Positions 8,431-17,149 of a DNA stretch of 64,000 bases are shown piece after piece. A model generated the notes under the pieces. The model had not been told where the DNA came from, made no database searches, and saw only the letters and a program-made list of their open reading frames with translations. How positions within the stretch are numbered: position 1 is the stretch's first letter; each line of letters starts with the position of its first letter. The position numbers and the translations under genes were made by a program. The stretch lies in assembly GCF_016598615.1 (NCBI RefSeq), contig NZ_CP066831.1:8556001-8620000 (forward strand). The letters run 5' to 3'. This stretch comes from Streptomyces liliifuscus. Lineage in GTDB: Bacteria; Actinomycetota; Actinomycetes; Streptomycetales; Streptomycetaceae.

Positions 8431-9855
8431 AGCCGGAATCACCGCGGACCGCGACGGCAACGCAGGCAACGCCGTCTCATGCAGCCACGACCGGAACAGG
8501 TCGTCCAACGGCTCGGTCGCGAACCGAGCCACATGCGTGGTGAAGGCGGCGGTGGTGACCGTGCCACCCCGGTGCACCGACGCCCACCCCCGCAGCATGC
8601 GGAAGAACGCGTCGTCGCCCAGCGCACACCGCACCGCGTGCAGCAGCAGCCCGCCGCGCTCGTAGAGCCGGTCGTCGAACATCAGCTTGCGGCCAGGGTC
8701 GGACAGCCTCAGGTCCTGCGGCAGCGCGGACAGCTTGCGGTGCGAGAGGCTCGCGAGCGCCTGGGCATTGCGCCCACCGGACCGCTCCGACCACAGCCAC
8801 TCCGCGTACTTCGCGAACCCCTCGTTCAGCCAGATGTGCCGCCAGTCGGCGATGCTCACACTGTTGCCGAACCACTGGTGGGCCAGCTCGTGCGCCACCA
8901 GCCGCTCCGAACTCCGCGCCCCGTCCACGTGGTTGGCGCCGAACAGGGAGAGCCCCTGCGCCTCCACCGGGACGTCCAGCTCCTCCTCGGTGACGACCAC
9001 CGCGTACTCGCCGAACGGGTACGGGCCGAAGAGCTCCTCGAACAGCTGCATCATCGAAGGCTGCCGCGCGAAGTCCCGGGAGAACTCGGTGAGCAGGTGC
9101 GCCGGAATGTGCCCGGCCTGCGGGACACCGCCGAGACCCGGATCGCCGAGCAGCACGGTCTGGTACTTCCCGACGGACAGCCCGACCAGATAGCTGGACG
9201 TGGGCGCCGACTGCTCGTACACCCAGGTCGTGGTGGACGCCTTGGTCGTACGGGTCAGCAGCCGGCCGCCCGCGACCACCGAGTACGCCGAGGGCGTGGT
9301 GATCGAGATCTGGTACGAGGCCTTGTCGGCCGGGCGGTCGTTGCAGGGGTACCAGGACGGCGCCCCGACCGGCTGGCTGGCCACCAGCGCCCCGTCCTCC
9401 AGCTCCTCCCAGCCGAGCCCGCCCCAGGGGCTGCGCACCGGCTTGGGGTTGCCCGACCAGTGGACCTCCACGGTGAACGCGGCGCCGGCCCGAATCGGCT
9501 TCGGCGGGCGGATCCGCAGCCTGCCGCCGCGGTGCGTGTAGTGCGTCGCCCGCCCGTCGACCCTGACCCGGCCGATCCTGAAGTCGGCCAGGTTCAGCTG
9601 GAATTCGGCGACCGGCGACCGCCCCGCTATGGCGTTCAGGCGTGCGGTGCCGGACAGCCGGTTGGGTCCCGGACGGTAGTCCAGGGCGAGTTCGTACCGA
9701 TGGACCCGGTAACGGGGATCACCGTTCGCCGGGAAGTACGGATCCGCTCCCACTGTCTGCTGAACCACTGAAGTGTCTGCTCCCTGCGCTGTGCTCGTAC
9801 GGCGTGCCGGTGTTCCCTCCCCGGGCGCCGTACGGGCCGCGCCTAGGGACGCCAT
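8401..9855 (-). CDS. M1 family zinc metallopeptidase (aminopeptidase)
   Basis: 484 aa from the ATG at 9855, which overlaps the stop of the upstream synthetase by 13 nt; an ATG eight codons earlier is also possible. Residues about 320-330 carry HELAHQWFG (HExxH zinc site) and about 20 residues later WLNEGFAKYAEW supplies the third ligand Glu, the classic M1 arrangement. The N-terminal 200 residues form the beta-sandwich seen in short M1 enzymes; the C-terminal helical domain of full-length aminopeptidase N is missing, as in other ~480-aa bacterial members. No convincing signal peptide is seen. The overlap with a Pls-like synthetase suggests co-expression. The poly-lysine-degrading enzyme of S. 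albulus is, as I recall, a Zn aminopeptidase, so a role in trimming the synthetase product or in self-protection is possible but inferred. Confidence 0.85.
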   Translation of the reverse strand: MASLGAARTAPGEGTPARRTSTAQGADTSVVQQTVGADPYFPANGDPRYRVHRYELALDYRPGPNRLSGTARLNAIAGRSPVAEFQLNLADFRIGRVRVDGRATHYTHRGGRLRIRPPKPIRAGAAFTVEVHWSGNPKPVRSPWGGLGWEELEDGALVASQPVGAPSWYPCNDRPADKASYQISITTPSAYSVVAGGRLLTRTTKASTTTWVYEQSAPTSSYLVGLSVGKYQTVLLGDPGLGGVPQAGHIPAHLLTEFSRDFARQPSMMQLFEELFGPYPFGEYAVVVTEEELDVPVEAQGLSLFGANHVDGARSSERLVAHELAHQWFGNSVSIADWRHIWLNEGFAKYAEWLWSERSGGRNAQALASLSHRKLSALPQDLRLSDPGRKLMFDDRLYERGGLLLHAVRCALGDDAFFRMLRGWASVHRGGTVTTAAFTTHVARFATEPLDDLFRSWLHETALPALPSRSAVIPARPPYPPSGA

Positions 9856-12800
9856 GCCTCGATCGGGTTGCCCAGCCAACGGGTGTCGTCGGGAACGGAT
9901 TCCGCCGCCATGACGAGGGACGCGGGTCCCAGTGTGCTGCGCGCCCCGACGGTGCTGCCGGGCAGAACGATTCCGCCCGGGCCCAGCGTGGCGCCCTCAC
10001 GGAGGACCACAGTATCCGTCCGCAAGATCCGGTCGTGGAAGAGGTGGGTCTGCAGCACACAGCCTCGGTTCACCGTCGCCGCGTCCTCGAGCGTCACCAG
10101 ATCCGTCTCGGGCAGCCAGTAGCTCTCCACCCAGACGCCCTTGCCGATACGGGCACCGAGGCCGCGGAGCCACAGGTTCATGACGGGAGTACCCGGCACG
10201 GACCCGGCCAACCACGGCACGGCGACGACCTCGACGAAGGTGTCGGCCAGCTCGTTGCGCCACACGAAACCGCTCCACAGCGGGTGCTCACCGGTGCGGT
10301 GGCGCCCCACGAGCACCCACTTGGCGATCACGGACAGCAGCCCGGCGGCGGCACCGGCGCCCAGCAGCACGATCCCGGCGAGTGCCCAGGCCCAGGCCCC
10401 GAGCGCGCTCAGCGCCGCCACCGTCAGCACGGCCAGCGCGGCCGAGCAGAAGACGGGCACGATCCGGCACAGCTCGACCAGACCGCGCGCCCACAGCAGC
10501 CGCGCGGGCGGGTCGTACGTACGGCTCTGGTCGCCGCCCTGCGTGGAGCGGGGCAGCTTGACCGGCGGCAGGCCCAGGTAGGAACTGCCCTTCTTGGCCT
10601 TCTTCGGCGTCGCGGACAGCACCCCGACCAGGCCGCCGTCCGGCACGGAACGGCCCGGCGCGGTCATCCCGGAGTTCCCGAGGAAGGCGCGGCGCCCGAT
10701 CTCCGCCCGCCCGATCCGCATCCAGCCGCCGCCGAGCTCGTACGGCGCGGTCAGTGTGTCGTCGGCCAGGAACGCGCCCTCGCCGACCGTCGTCAGACTC
10801 GGCAGTGCGAGCACCGTCGACACCTCGGCACCCCGCCCGATCCGCATGCCCAGCAGCCGCAGCCACACCGGCGTGGCCAGCCCGGCGTACAGCGGGAACA
10901 GCGTGTCGCGGGAGCGGTCCATCAGCTGCGTGACCGTCCACGCCTGCCAGCCGATCCTGCTGTGCGTCGGATGCGTACCGGGCCGCAGCCCGAGACTGAG
11001 CAGCCGTACGTTGACCAGCAGGATCAGCGCGTAGGTGAGACCGAAGGCCAGCGTCGCCGGCACCAGCGCGACCGCGGCACCCCGCAGCGCCTCGCCGAGA
11101 CCGGCGTCCGGCGAGACGAAGACGCTCGCCACGAGCAGCGCGGCCAGACCCGCGACCAGCGGCAACGCGGAGAGCGCGAAGCCGGTGGCGCCGTACATCA
11201 CGCGCCAGTACGTACCCCGCTGCGGGCGCTCCTTGGGCCAGTCCCGCTTGGCCTTGCCGAGCTTGGCCGCGGGAGCCCCGGCCCACCGCTGACCGGTCGT
11301 GATGTGTCCGGACACGGCCGAACCGGGGGCCACCTCGGACCGCTTGCCCACCCGGGCGCCCGGGAAGAGGATGCTGCGGGTGCCGACCACGGCGTGCGCG
11401 CCGACCTTGACCGGGCCGATCTCCAGGCGGTCGCCGTCCAGCCAGTGGCCCGACAGGTCCACCTCGGACTCCACGGCGGCACCCCGGCCGAGCTTGAGCA
11501 TGCCGGTGACCGGCGGCAGCGAGTGCAGATCCACGTCGGACCCGACCTTCGCGCCCAGCGCACGGGCGTACCGCTCCAGCCACGACCCCGTCAGCGAGGT
11601 CGCCCCGCTGAACTCGGCGAGCCGCTCGGCCGTCCACAGCCGCAGATGCACGCTTCCGCCCCGCGGATACCGCCCGGGCTTCAGACCGCGCAGCAGCAGC
11701 CGCGCACCGCCGGCCGCGATCGCGAGCCGCCCCGGCGGGCTGAAGAGCAGCCCGGCCCCCGCCGCGACGACCCACCACGAGGCGGTCGGCACCCACGGAT
11801 ACGGACCGAACCAGTGCAGTACGTTGCCCAGCGCGGCCAGCGCCACGGTCCAGCGCAGCCCGAGCAGGGTGAACAGCGGGACGAGCACCAGCAGTTGAAC
11901 GACCTTGGCGCGCAGGGGCACCGGCGGGATCTCGCGGGTGGCCCCGTCACCCTGAACGGACTTCTCCAGATGCCGGGCCAGCTTGCGCAGCACGGGCTGC
12001 TGGTAGATGTCGACGACGGCGGCGCTGGGGTAGCGGGTGCGCAGCCGGGTGGTGAGCTGGGCGGCGGCGAGACTGCTGCCGCCGATCGCGAAGAAGTCGT
12101 CCCGCGCCGAACCGACGGGGATGCCGAGCACCTCGCTCCACTGCTCGGCGAGCCATGCCTCGGTGCCGTACAGCTGCTCGGCGGGTCCGCCGGTCTCCAG
12201 GCCCTCCAGGGGCCACGGGAGGGCGTTCCGGTCGACCTTGCCCGAGGTGCGGGTCGGCAGGTCGGCGACCGGCGCGAGCAGCGGGACCAGGGCGGCGGGC
12301 AACTCGGCGCGCAGCTTCTCGACGGCCGTCGAGTGGTCCCAGCCCTCCTGGGTGACCACATAGCCGACGAGCAGCTGGTTGCCGCTGCGGGCGGTACGGA
12401 CCGCGGCCGCGGCACCCGCTACCCCGGGCAGCGCCTGGAGAGCGGCGTCGACCTCGCCGAGTTCGATGCGGCGCCCGCCGAGTTTGATCTGCTCGTCGGC
12501 CCGCCCGAGGAAGACCAGCCCCTCCGGCTCGGCCTTGACCAGGTCACCGCTGCGGTAGGCGCGCTCCCAGCCGAGCGACTCCAGCGGGGCGTACTTCTCG
12601 GCGTCCTTCTCGGGGTCGAGATAGCGGGCCAGGCCCACTCCGCCGATCACGAGCTGACCGCTGCCGCCCATGGGCACCGGCTCGCCGGACTCGTCGACGA
12701 CGGCCAGCTCCCAGCCGTTGAGCGGCAGCCCGATACGGATCGGCTCCTCGCCGGTCATCAGGGACGCGCAGGCGACGACGGTGGCCTCGGTCGGCCCGTA

Positions 12801-13718
12801 GGTGTTCCAGACCTCGCGGCCCTCGGTGACCAGCCGCTGCACCAGCTCGGGCGGGCAGGCCTCACCGCCGAAGATCAGCAGCCGGACCTCGTTGAGAGCC
12901 TCCGGCTCCCACAGGGAGGCCAGCGTCGGCACGGTGGAGACGACGGTGATCTCCTGCTCGACCAGCCAGGACCCCAGATCGGCGCCGCTGCGCACCTGGG
13001 AGCGCGGCACGGGCACCAGACAGGCCCCGTACCGCCAGGCCAGCCACATCTCCTCGCAGGACGCGTCGAAGGCGACGGAGAGACCCGCCATGACCCTGTC
13101 ACCCGGGCCGATCGGGTCGTCGGTCAGGAACAGCTCTGCCTCGGCGTCCACGAAGGCGGCGGCGCTGCGGTGGCTGACGGCCACGCCCTTGGGCCTGCCG
13201 GTCGAACCTGAGGTGAAGATGATCCAGGCGTCGTGCTCGACACCGGGCCGCGTGGCCGGCGTCTCGCTGCGTCCGTTGACGGTCAGCTCGTGCCCGGCGC
13301 CGACGACGGCCCGCACCCCGGCCTCGCCGAAGACCAGCTCGGCCCGCTCGTCCGGGTCCTCGGCGTCCACCGGCACATAGGCGGCGCCCGCCGCGAGGAC
13401 GGCCAGGATCGCCACGTACAGCTCGTTGGTCCCCGACGGGACCCGGACGCCCACGCGGTCCCCGAGGCCCACCCCGGCGGCGCTCAGCCGCCGCCTCAGG
13501 GCCTCGACCTCGACGGCCAGGGCGCGGTAGCTGAGGCAGCGATGACCGTCGTCCAGCGCGGGCTCGTCGGGGTGGGCCCGTACGGACGCGTCGAGGATGT
13601 CGACGAGGGTGCGGGGCGAGGCGGCGGAAGCGGCGGTGAAGCGCGCCGGGTCGCCGAACTCCGCGCGCACCTCTTCGTCGAACAGCGCGAGTGCGGGTCC
13701 TTGCTCGAGGGCTGCCAT
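9843..13718 (-). CDS. Pls/PosA-type non-ribosomal peptide synthetase (poly-amino-acid synthetase-like)
   Basis: 1,291 aa from ATG 13718, which has GAGGA 4 nt upstream; an ATG 29 codons earlier lacks a ribosome site. Residues ~25-500 are an adenylation domain: TSGSTGRPKGV (~167), FDAS (~214), NTYGPTEAT (~304) and TSGKVDRNALP (~488). Residues ~520-590 are a carrier domain with FFAIGGSSLAAAQ, whose Ser carries phosphopantetheine. The remaining ~700 residues alternate hydrophobic membrane segments with left-handed beta-helix acyltransferase-like repeats (EIGPVKVGAHAVVGTRSIL, RAEIGRRAFLGNSG, ATLGPGGIVLPGSTVGARS). This A-T-(TM/C-like) layout and length match epsilon-poly-L-lysine synthetase (about 1,319 aa), which polymerises lysine at the membrane. 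My alignment to GrsA gives the specificity code DAETIGTVVK, close to the lysine code of bacitracin synthetase. It overlaps the M1 gene. Confidence 0.87.
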   Translation of the reverse strand: MAALEQGPALALFDEEVRAEFGDPARFTAASAASPRTLVDILDASVRAHPDEPALDDGHRCLSYRALAVEVEALRRRLSAAGVGLGDRVGVRVPSGTNELYVAILAVLAAGAAYVPVDAEDPDERAELVFGEAGVRAVVGAGHELTVNGRSETPATRPGVEHDAWIIFTSGSTGRPKGVAVSHRSAAAFVDAEAELFLTDDPIGPGDRVMAGLSVAFDASCEEMWLAWRYGACLVPVPRSQVRSGADLGSWLVEQEITVVSTVPTLASLWEPEALNEVRLLIFGGEACPPELVQRLVTEGREVWNTYGPTEATVVACASLMTGEEPIRIGLPLNGWELAVVDESGEPVPMGGSGQLVIGGVGLARYLDPEKDAEKYAPLESLGWERAYRSGDLVKAEPEGLVFLGRADEQIKLGGRRIELGEVDAALQALPGVAGAAAAVRTARSGNQLLVGYVVTQEGWDHSTAVEKLRAELPAALVPLLAPVADLPTRTSGKVDRNALPWPLEGLETGGPAEQLYGTEAWLAEQWSEVLGIPVGSARDDFFAIGGSSLAAAQLTTRLRTRYPSAAVVDIYQQPVLRKLARHLEKSVQGDGATREIPPVPLRAKVVQLLVLVPLFTLLGLRWTVALAALGNVLHWFGPYPWVPTASWWVVAAGAGLLFSPPGRLAIAAGGARLLLRGLKPGRYPRGGSVHLRLWTAERLAEFSGATSLTGSWLERYARALGAKVGSDVDLHSLPPVTGMLKLGRGAAVESEVDLSGHWLDGDRLEIGPVKVGAHAVVGTRSILFPGARVGKRSEVAPGSAVSGHITTGQRWAGAPAAKLGKAKRDWPKERPQRGTYWRVMYGATGFALSALPLVAGLAALLVASVFVSPDAGLGEALRGAAVALVPATLAFGLTYALILLVNVRLLSLGLRPGTHPTHSRIGWQAWTVTQLMDRSRDTLFPLYAGLATPVWLRLLGMRIGRGAEVSTVLALPSLTTVGEGAFLADDTLTAPYELGGGWMRIGRAEIGRRAFLGNSGMTAPGRSVPDGGLVGVLSATPKKAKKGSSYLGLPPVKLPRSTQGGDQSRTYDPPARLLWARGLVELCRIVPVFCSAALAVLTVAALSALGAWAWALAGIVLLGAGAAAGLLSVIAKWVLVGRHRTGEHPLWSGFVWRNELADTFVEVVAVPWLAGSVPGTPVMNLWLRGLGARIGKGVWVESYWLPETDLVTLEDAATVNRGCVLQTHLFHDRILRTDTVVLREGATLGPGGIVLPGSTVGARSTLGPASLVMAAESVPDDTRWLGNPIEAWRP

Positions 13719-13812
13719 CGGGTCCTCACGTGTCGTTCCCGGACGTCCGGGGGAGCCGGCGGGCCCGCAGGTATGCCTGGGGATGTTCCGGTCAGCTCCG
13801 AACAAGCGTGTA

Positions 13813-13818
13813 ATTTTA
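13813..13818 (-). promoter_or_regulatory. Candidate -10 element (TAAAAT) for the Pls-like operon
   Basis: TAAAAT on the - strand inside a short AT-rich island in otherwise GC-rich DNA, about 95 nt upstream of the synthetase ATG. No good -35 was recognised. Confidence 0.3.
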
Positions 13819-13978
13819 GTACGACGCTAGCTCCGGACCTGCGGCTCAGCCATGCGAGGAGGCCCCGGGAGGGGCTGAAGGGCCTCTGTTCCAACGCTCT
13901 GACGTGGGGGTATGTCATCCTGACGAGATCTGCCCCACACATGGCCGTAACACCGCTGAGCCAGGGGTCGTAGACAAT

Positions 13979-14015
13979 GAGTGAGGGCCGCGACCAGTGG
14001 TCGCGGCCCTCACTC
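13979..14015 (-). terminator. Terminator downstream of tRNA-Leu
   Basis: A perfect 18-bp inverted repeat (13979-13996 with 13998-14015) begins 9 nt past the tRNA 3' end. It could also terminate transcripts arriving from the + side. Confidence 0.75.
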
Positions 14016-14023
14016 GTGCGATG

Positions 14024-14108
14024 TGTCCGAGGGGGGACTTGAACCCCCACGCCCGATAAAGGGCACTAGCACCTCAAGCTAGCGCGTCTGCCATTCCGCC
14101 ACCCGGAC
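14024..14108 (-). tRNA. tRNA-Leu (anticodon GAG)
   Basis: 85 nt on the - strand. The acceptor stem GTCCGGG pairs with CTCGGAC. The anticodon arm is CTAGC-TTGAGGT-GCTAG, giving anticodon GAG. A long variable arm, typical of tRNA-Leu, and a GGGGGTTCAAGTCCCCC T-arm follow. The discriminator base is A and CCA is not encoded. Confidence 0.95.
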
Positions 14109-14307
14109 AAGGTGTCTGTCGCGCGGGTTTCCCTCGCGGCGACGGAGGAAACATTACCAGGCTTTCGAGGGCCCCCGATCACGGGCCGGCGGGCGTGAAC
14201 GACGTGTGACGGGCCTGGTCCGCCCTTGGGGTGGGCAGGGTCGGAGAGAGAGGATGGAGGCACCGCCGACGGGAACACCGCCGGCAGGCAGCGTGGGAGG
14301 AAGCAGC

Positions 14308-15633
14308 GTGAGTGAGCCGGACAGGACCAGGAGCGTCACGGGTGAGGACGAGGTCGTCGACCTCTGCCGCGAGCTGATCCAGATCGACACCAGCAACTAC
14401 GGCGACCACTCGGGCCCGGGTGAACGCAAGGCCGCCGAGTACGTCGCGGAGAAGCTCGCCGAGGTGGGACTCGAACCGCAGATCTTCGAGTCCCACCAGG
14501 GCCGCGCCTCCACGGTGGTCAGGATCGAGGGGGAGGACCGCTCCCGGCCCGGGCTGCTCATCCACGGCCACACCGACGTCGTACCGGCCAACGCCCAGGA
14601 CTGGACGCACCACCCGTTCTCCGGCGAGATCGCCGACGGCTGCGTGTGGGGCCGTGGCGCGGTCGACATGAAGGACATGGACGCGATGACCCTCGCGGTC
14701 GTACGCGACCGGGTGCGCAGCGGCCGCAAACCGCCCCGGGACCTCGTGCTGGCCTTCCTGGCGGACGAGGAGGCGGGCGGCAAGTTCGGCGCCAAGCACC
14801 TCGTCACCAAGCACCCGGACCTCTTCGAGGGCGTGACGGAGGCGATCGGCGAGGTCGGCGGGTTCTCCTTCACGGTCAACGAGAAGCTGCGGCTGTATCT
14901 CGTCGAGACCGCCCAGAAGGGCATGCACTGGATGAAGCTGACCGTGGACGGCACCGCCGGACACGGTTCGATGATCCACCGGGACAACGCGATCACCGAA
15001 CTGTCCGAGGCCGTCGGGCGGCTCGGCCGGCACAAGTTCCCGGTGAGGGTGACGAAGACGCTGCGGCACTTCCTCGACGAACTCGGCGACGCGCTGGGCA
15101 CCGAGCTCGACCCGGAGAACATGGACGCGACGCTCGCCAAGCTCGGCGGTATCGCCAAGCTCATCGGCGCCTCGCTCCAGAACACCGCCAACCCGACCCA
15201 GCTGGGCGCCGGCTACAAGGTGAACGTGATCCCCGGCCAGGCGACCGCCCACGTCGACGCCCGCTACCTGCCGGGCTACGAGGAGGAGTTCCTCGCCGAC
15301 CTGGACCGGATCCTCGGCCCGAACGTGAAGCGCGAGGACGTGCACGCCGACAAGGCGCTGGAGACCACCTTCGACGGGGCCCTCGTGGACGCCATGCAGA
15401 CCGCGCTGTCCGCCGAGGACCCGATCGCCCGGGCCGTCCCGTACATGCTCTCCGCCGGCACCGACGCCAAGTCCTTCGACGATCTCGGCATCCGCTGCTT
15501 CGGCTTCGCCCCGCTGAAGCTGCCGCCGGAGCTGGACTTCGCCGGCATGTTCCACGGTGTCGACGAGCGGGTCCCGGTCGACGCCCTCAAGTTCGGAGTG
15601 CGGGTCCTGGACCGCTTCATCGAGGCGTCCTGA
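14308..15633 (+). CDS. M20 family metallopeptidase (DapE/ArgE/CPG2-type)
   Basis: 441 aa from GTG 14308, preceded by GGGAGGAAG; in-frame upstream starts would add a low-complexity tail and lack a ribosome site. Dinuclear-zinc M20 motifs are in order: LLIHGHTDVVP (first His), GRGAVDMKDMDAM (bridging Asp), FLADEEAGGKFGAK (general-base Glu and metal Glu) and a late FAGMFHGVDERVP His. A central dimerisation lid (about residues 185-300) contains TAGHGSMIH. These cytoplasmic enzymes hydrolyse amide bonds of small peptides or N-acyl amino acids; the exact substrate cannot be told. It stands alone between the tRNA and the chaplin genes. Confidence 0.88.
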   Translation: MSEPDRTRSVTGEDEVVDLCRELIQIDTSNYGDHSGPGERKAAEYVAEKLAEVGLEPQIFESHQGRASTVVRIEGEDRSRPGLLIHGHTDVVPANAQDWTHHPFSGEIADGCVWGRGAVDMKDMDAMTLAVVRDRVRSGRKPPRDLVLAFLADEEAGGKFGAKHLVTKHPDLFEGVTEAIGEVGGFSFTVNEKLRLYLVETAQKGMHWMKLTVDGTAGHGSMIHRDNAITELSEAVGRLGRHKFPVRVTKTLRHFLDELGDALGTELDPENMDATLAKLGGIAKLIGASLQNTANPTQLGAGYKVNVIPGQATAHVDARYLPGYEEEFLADLDRILGPNVKREDVHADKALETTFDGALVDAMQTALSAEDPIARAVPYMLSAGTDAKSFDDLGIRCFGFAPLKLPPELDFAGMFHGVDERVPVDALKFGVRVLDRFIEAS

Positions 15634-15732
15634 ACCCCCGCTTCCTCGAAGCGTCCTGAATTAACCCGCTGAAACGACACTCCAATAATCGCCAGCGCGT
15701 ACGGGGCCGACTGAGAAGAGTGAATGCGCTCA

Positions 15733-15738
15733 TAGGCT
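15733..15738 (+). promoter_or_regulatory. Candidate -10 box (TAGGCT) for the short chaplin gene
   Basis: TAGGCT fits the Streptomyces TAGGNT -10 pattern and would start transcription near 15745, leaving a leader of about 70 nt that contains a hairpin. The -35 is poor. Confidence 0.35.
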
Positions 15739-15771
15739 CGTAGCCCTATTACTCCCTCCTCGTTACAGGTG

Positions 15772-15796
15772 ATGCGATCCGCGGCTGGGATCGCAT
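15772..15796 (+). promoter_or_regulatory. 5' leader hairpin just upstream of the chaplin ribosome site
   Basis: Perfect 9-bp stem ATGCGATCC / GGATCGCAT with a 7-nt loop. It ends 7 nt before the strong AAGGAGGAA ribosome site of the short chaplin gene, so it could protect the mRNA or gate ribosome loading. Confidence 0.5.
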
Positions 15797-15814
15797 TGCC
15801 AACAAGGAGGAATA

Positions 15815-16048
15815 ATGATCAAGAAGATCGTCGCCGCTGCTGCTGCCACTGGTGGCATCGTTCTCGCCGGTGCGGGTATCGCGGCTGCCGACTCCGGTGC
15901 TCAGGGTGCTGCCGTGCACTCTCCCGGTGTGCTCTCGGGCAACGTCATCCAGGCGCCCATCCACGTGCCGGTGAACGTCTGCGGCAACACGGTCTCCGTG
16001 ATCGGGCTGCTGAACCCTGCCTTCGGCAACACCTGCACCAACGTCTGA
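15815..16048 (+). CDS. chpH: Short chaplin (ChpH-like), secreted amyloid surface protein
   Basis: 77 aa. A Sec signal peptide (MIKK, then an Ala/Gly/Val-rich core ending GIAAA) is followed by one chaplin domain: SPGVLSGNVIQAPIHVPVNV, CGNTVSVIGLLNPAFGNTC. The two Cys residues form the conserved disulfide. Mature chaplins assemble into amyloid fibrils that lower surface tension and coat aerial hyphae and spores. The start has a near-consensus AAGGAGG 5 nt upstream. The next gene is a long chaplin, the same pairing as S. coelicolor chpH/chpC, which is the basis for the symbol; chpE/F/G are similar, so the paralogue identity is less certain than the family. Confidence 0.92.
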   Translation: MIKKIVAAAAATGGIVLAGAGIAAADSGAQGAAVHSPGVLSGNVIQAPIHVPVNVCGNTVSVIGLLNPAFGNTCTNV

Positions 16049-16116
16049 CGTTGTGCCCACCTCATGAGGGCCTGCACCCCATGAAGGCCTGAAAACCCAT
16101 GAGGGTCTTAAGTCCG

Positions 16117-16151
16117 CGGCCCCGGAGCGCACGCCATGCGCTCCGGGGCCG
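16117..16151 (+). terminator. Terminator after the short chaplin gene
   Basis: Perfect 15-bp stem (16117-16131 with 16137-16151) and a 5-nt loop, 68 nt past the stop codon. It separates the two chaplin transcripts. Confidence 0.8.
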
Positions 16152-16256
16152 CCGACATTCCGTGTTCGGCATTCCGAATTCCGCGCTCGCGCATCCCGGC
16201 GCGTGCGCGTTCCTGAAGCCGCAGGGCTCACAAGGATCACAAGGCAGGGAAAAGCT

Positions 16257-17066
16257 ATGCGACAGGTCACCCGCAAAGGCCTGATGACGGTGGCGGCCGC
16301 GACCGGCGTTCTCGCCGCCACCGGCGGTTACGCGCAGGCCGACTCGGGGGCGCACGGCAGCGCCTCGGACTCCCCGGGCGTGCTCTCGGGCAACTCGGTG
16401 CAGGCGCCGGTGCACGCGCCGGTCAACGTCTGCGGCAACACCGTGAACGTGGTCGGGGTGCTCAACCCGGCGGTGGGCAACAAGTGCGCCAACAAGGGCG
16501 GCGGCTCCGGGCACCACCACTCCGGCGGCGGATCGCACGCCGGGGGGCACACGAGCAACTCACCCGGCGTGGGCTCGGGCAACCACGTCCAGGTTCCGGT
16601 GGACGTGCCGGTCAACGTCTGCGGCAACAGCGTCTCCGTCGGCGGTGTCGGCAACGCGGCCACGGGCAACGACTGCTCGAACACCGGCGGCGGGCACGGG
16701 TCGACGCCGCCCGGCTACGGGGAGCCCAACCCGCCGGGCAAGCCCGGTCAGCCGGGGGACCCCGGGGACCCGGGTCAGCCGGGGCAGCCCGGGGACCCGG
16801 GCAACCCTGGTGACCCGGGCCGGCCCGGTGGACCCGACGGTTCCAACGGCTCCGACGGTCCTGGTGGACCGGGCCGGAACGGTGGCGTGGATCTTGGCGC
16901 GTGGAACCCGAACTACCCGGGCGCCCAGGCCGTCTCGCAGCCCAAGGGTTCCGAGCAGCTGGCGCAGACCGGCAGTGAGCTGCCGCTCGGTCTCGCGCTG
17001 CCGGTGGGCGCGGGTGCGCTGCTGACGGGAGCCGTGCTCTACCGCAAGGCACGCGCCTCCGCGTGA
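16257..17066 (+). CDS. chpC: Long chaplin with two chaplin domains, collagen-like linker and sortase signal
   Basis: 269 aa from ATG 16257 (CAGGGA upstream). A signal peptide (RQVTRKGLMTVAAATGVLAA) is followed by chaplin domain 1 (SPGVLSGNSVQAPVHAPVNV, CGN...C), a Gly/His/Ser linker, and chaplin domain 2 (SPGVGSGNHVQVPVDVPVNV, CGN...C). Next comes a Gly-Pro-rich stretch of collagen-like GXY triplets (GKPGQPGDPGDPGQPGQPGD and on) at about residues 159-210. It ends with LAQTG, a hydrophobic segment and a basic tail, the signal for sortase anchoring to peptidoglycan. Long chaplins tether the amyloid layer to the wall. The ChpA/B/C choice rests on the pairing with a ChpH-like gene. Confidence 0.9.
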   Translation: MRQVTRKGLMTVAAATGVLAATGGYAQADSGAHGSASDSPGVLSGNSVQAPVHAPVNVCGNTVNVVGVLNPAVGNKCANKGGGSGHHHSGGGSHAGGHTSNSPGVGSGNHVQVPVDVPVNVCGNSVSVGGVGNAATGNDCSNTGGGHGSTPPGYGEPNPPGKPGQPGDPGDPGQPGQPGDPGNPGDPGRPGGPDGSNGSDGPGGPGRNGGVDLGAWNPNYPGAQAVSQPKGSEQLAQTGSELPLGLALPVGAGALLTGAVLYRKARASA

Positions 17067-17072
17067 CACGAG

Positions 17073-17100
17073 GCCATGACACGGCAAACGGTGTCATGGC
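17073..17100 (+). terminator. First terminator after the long chaplin gene
   Basis: 10-bp perfect stem GCCATGACAC / GTGTCATGGC with an 8-nt loop, starting 7 nt past the stop codon. Confidence 0.6.
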
Positions 17101-17149
17101 ACCACAAAAGCCCCCAGGGGCAGGTGGACACGCCCCCGCGGGGGTCGAC

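Noticed and set aside
14024-14108. tRNA-Leu as an integration site bounding a mobile island
   Set aside because: No integrase and no repeat of the tRNA 3' end was seen elsewhere in the window.
15634-15814. SigBldN promoter for the chaplin gene (CGTTAC at about 15761)
   Set aside because: No matching -10 at the required spacing.
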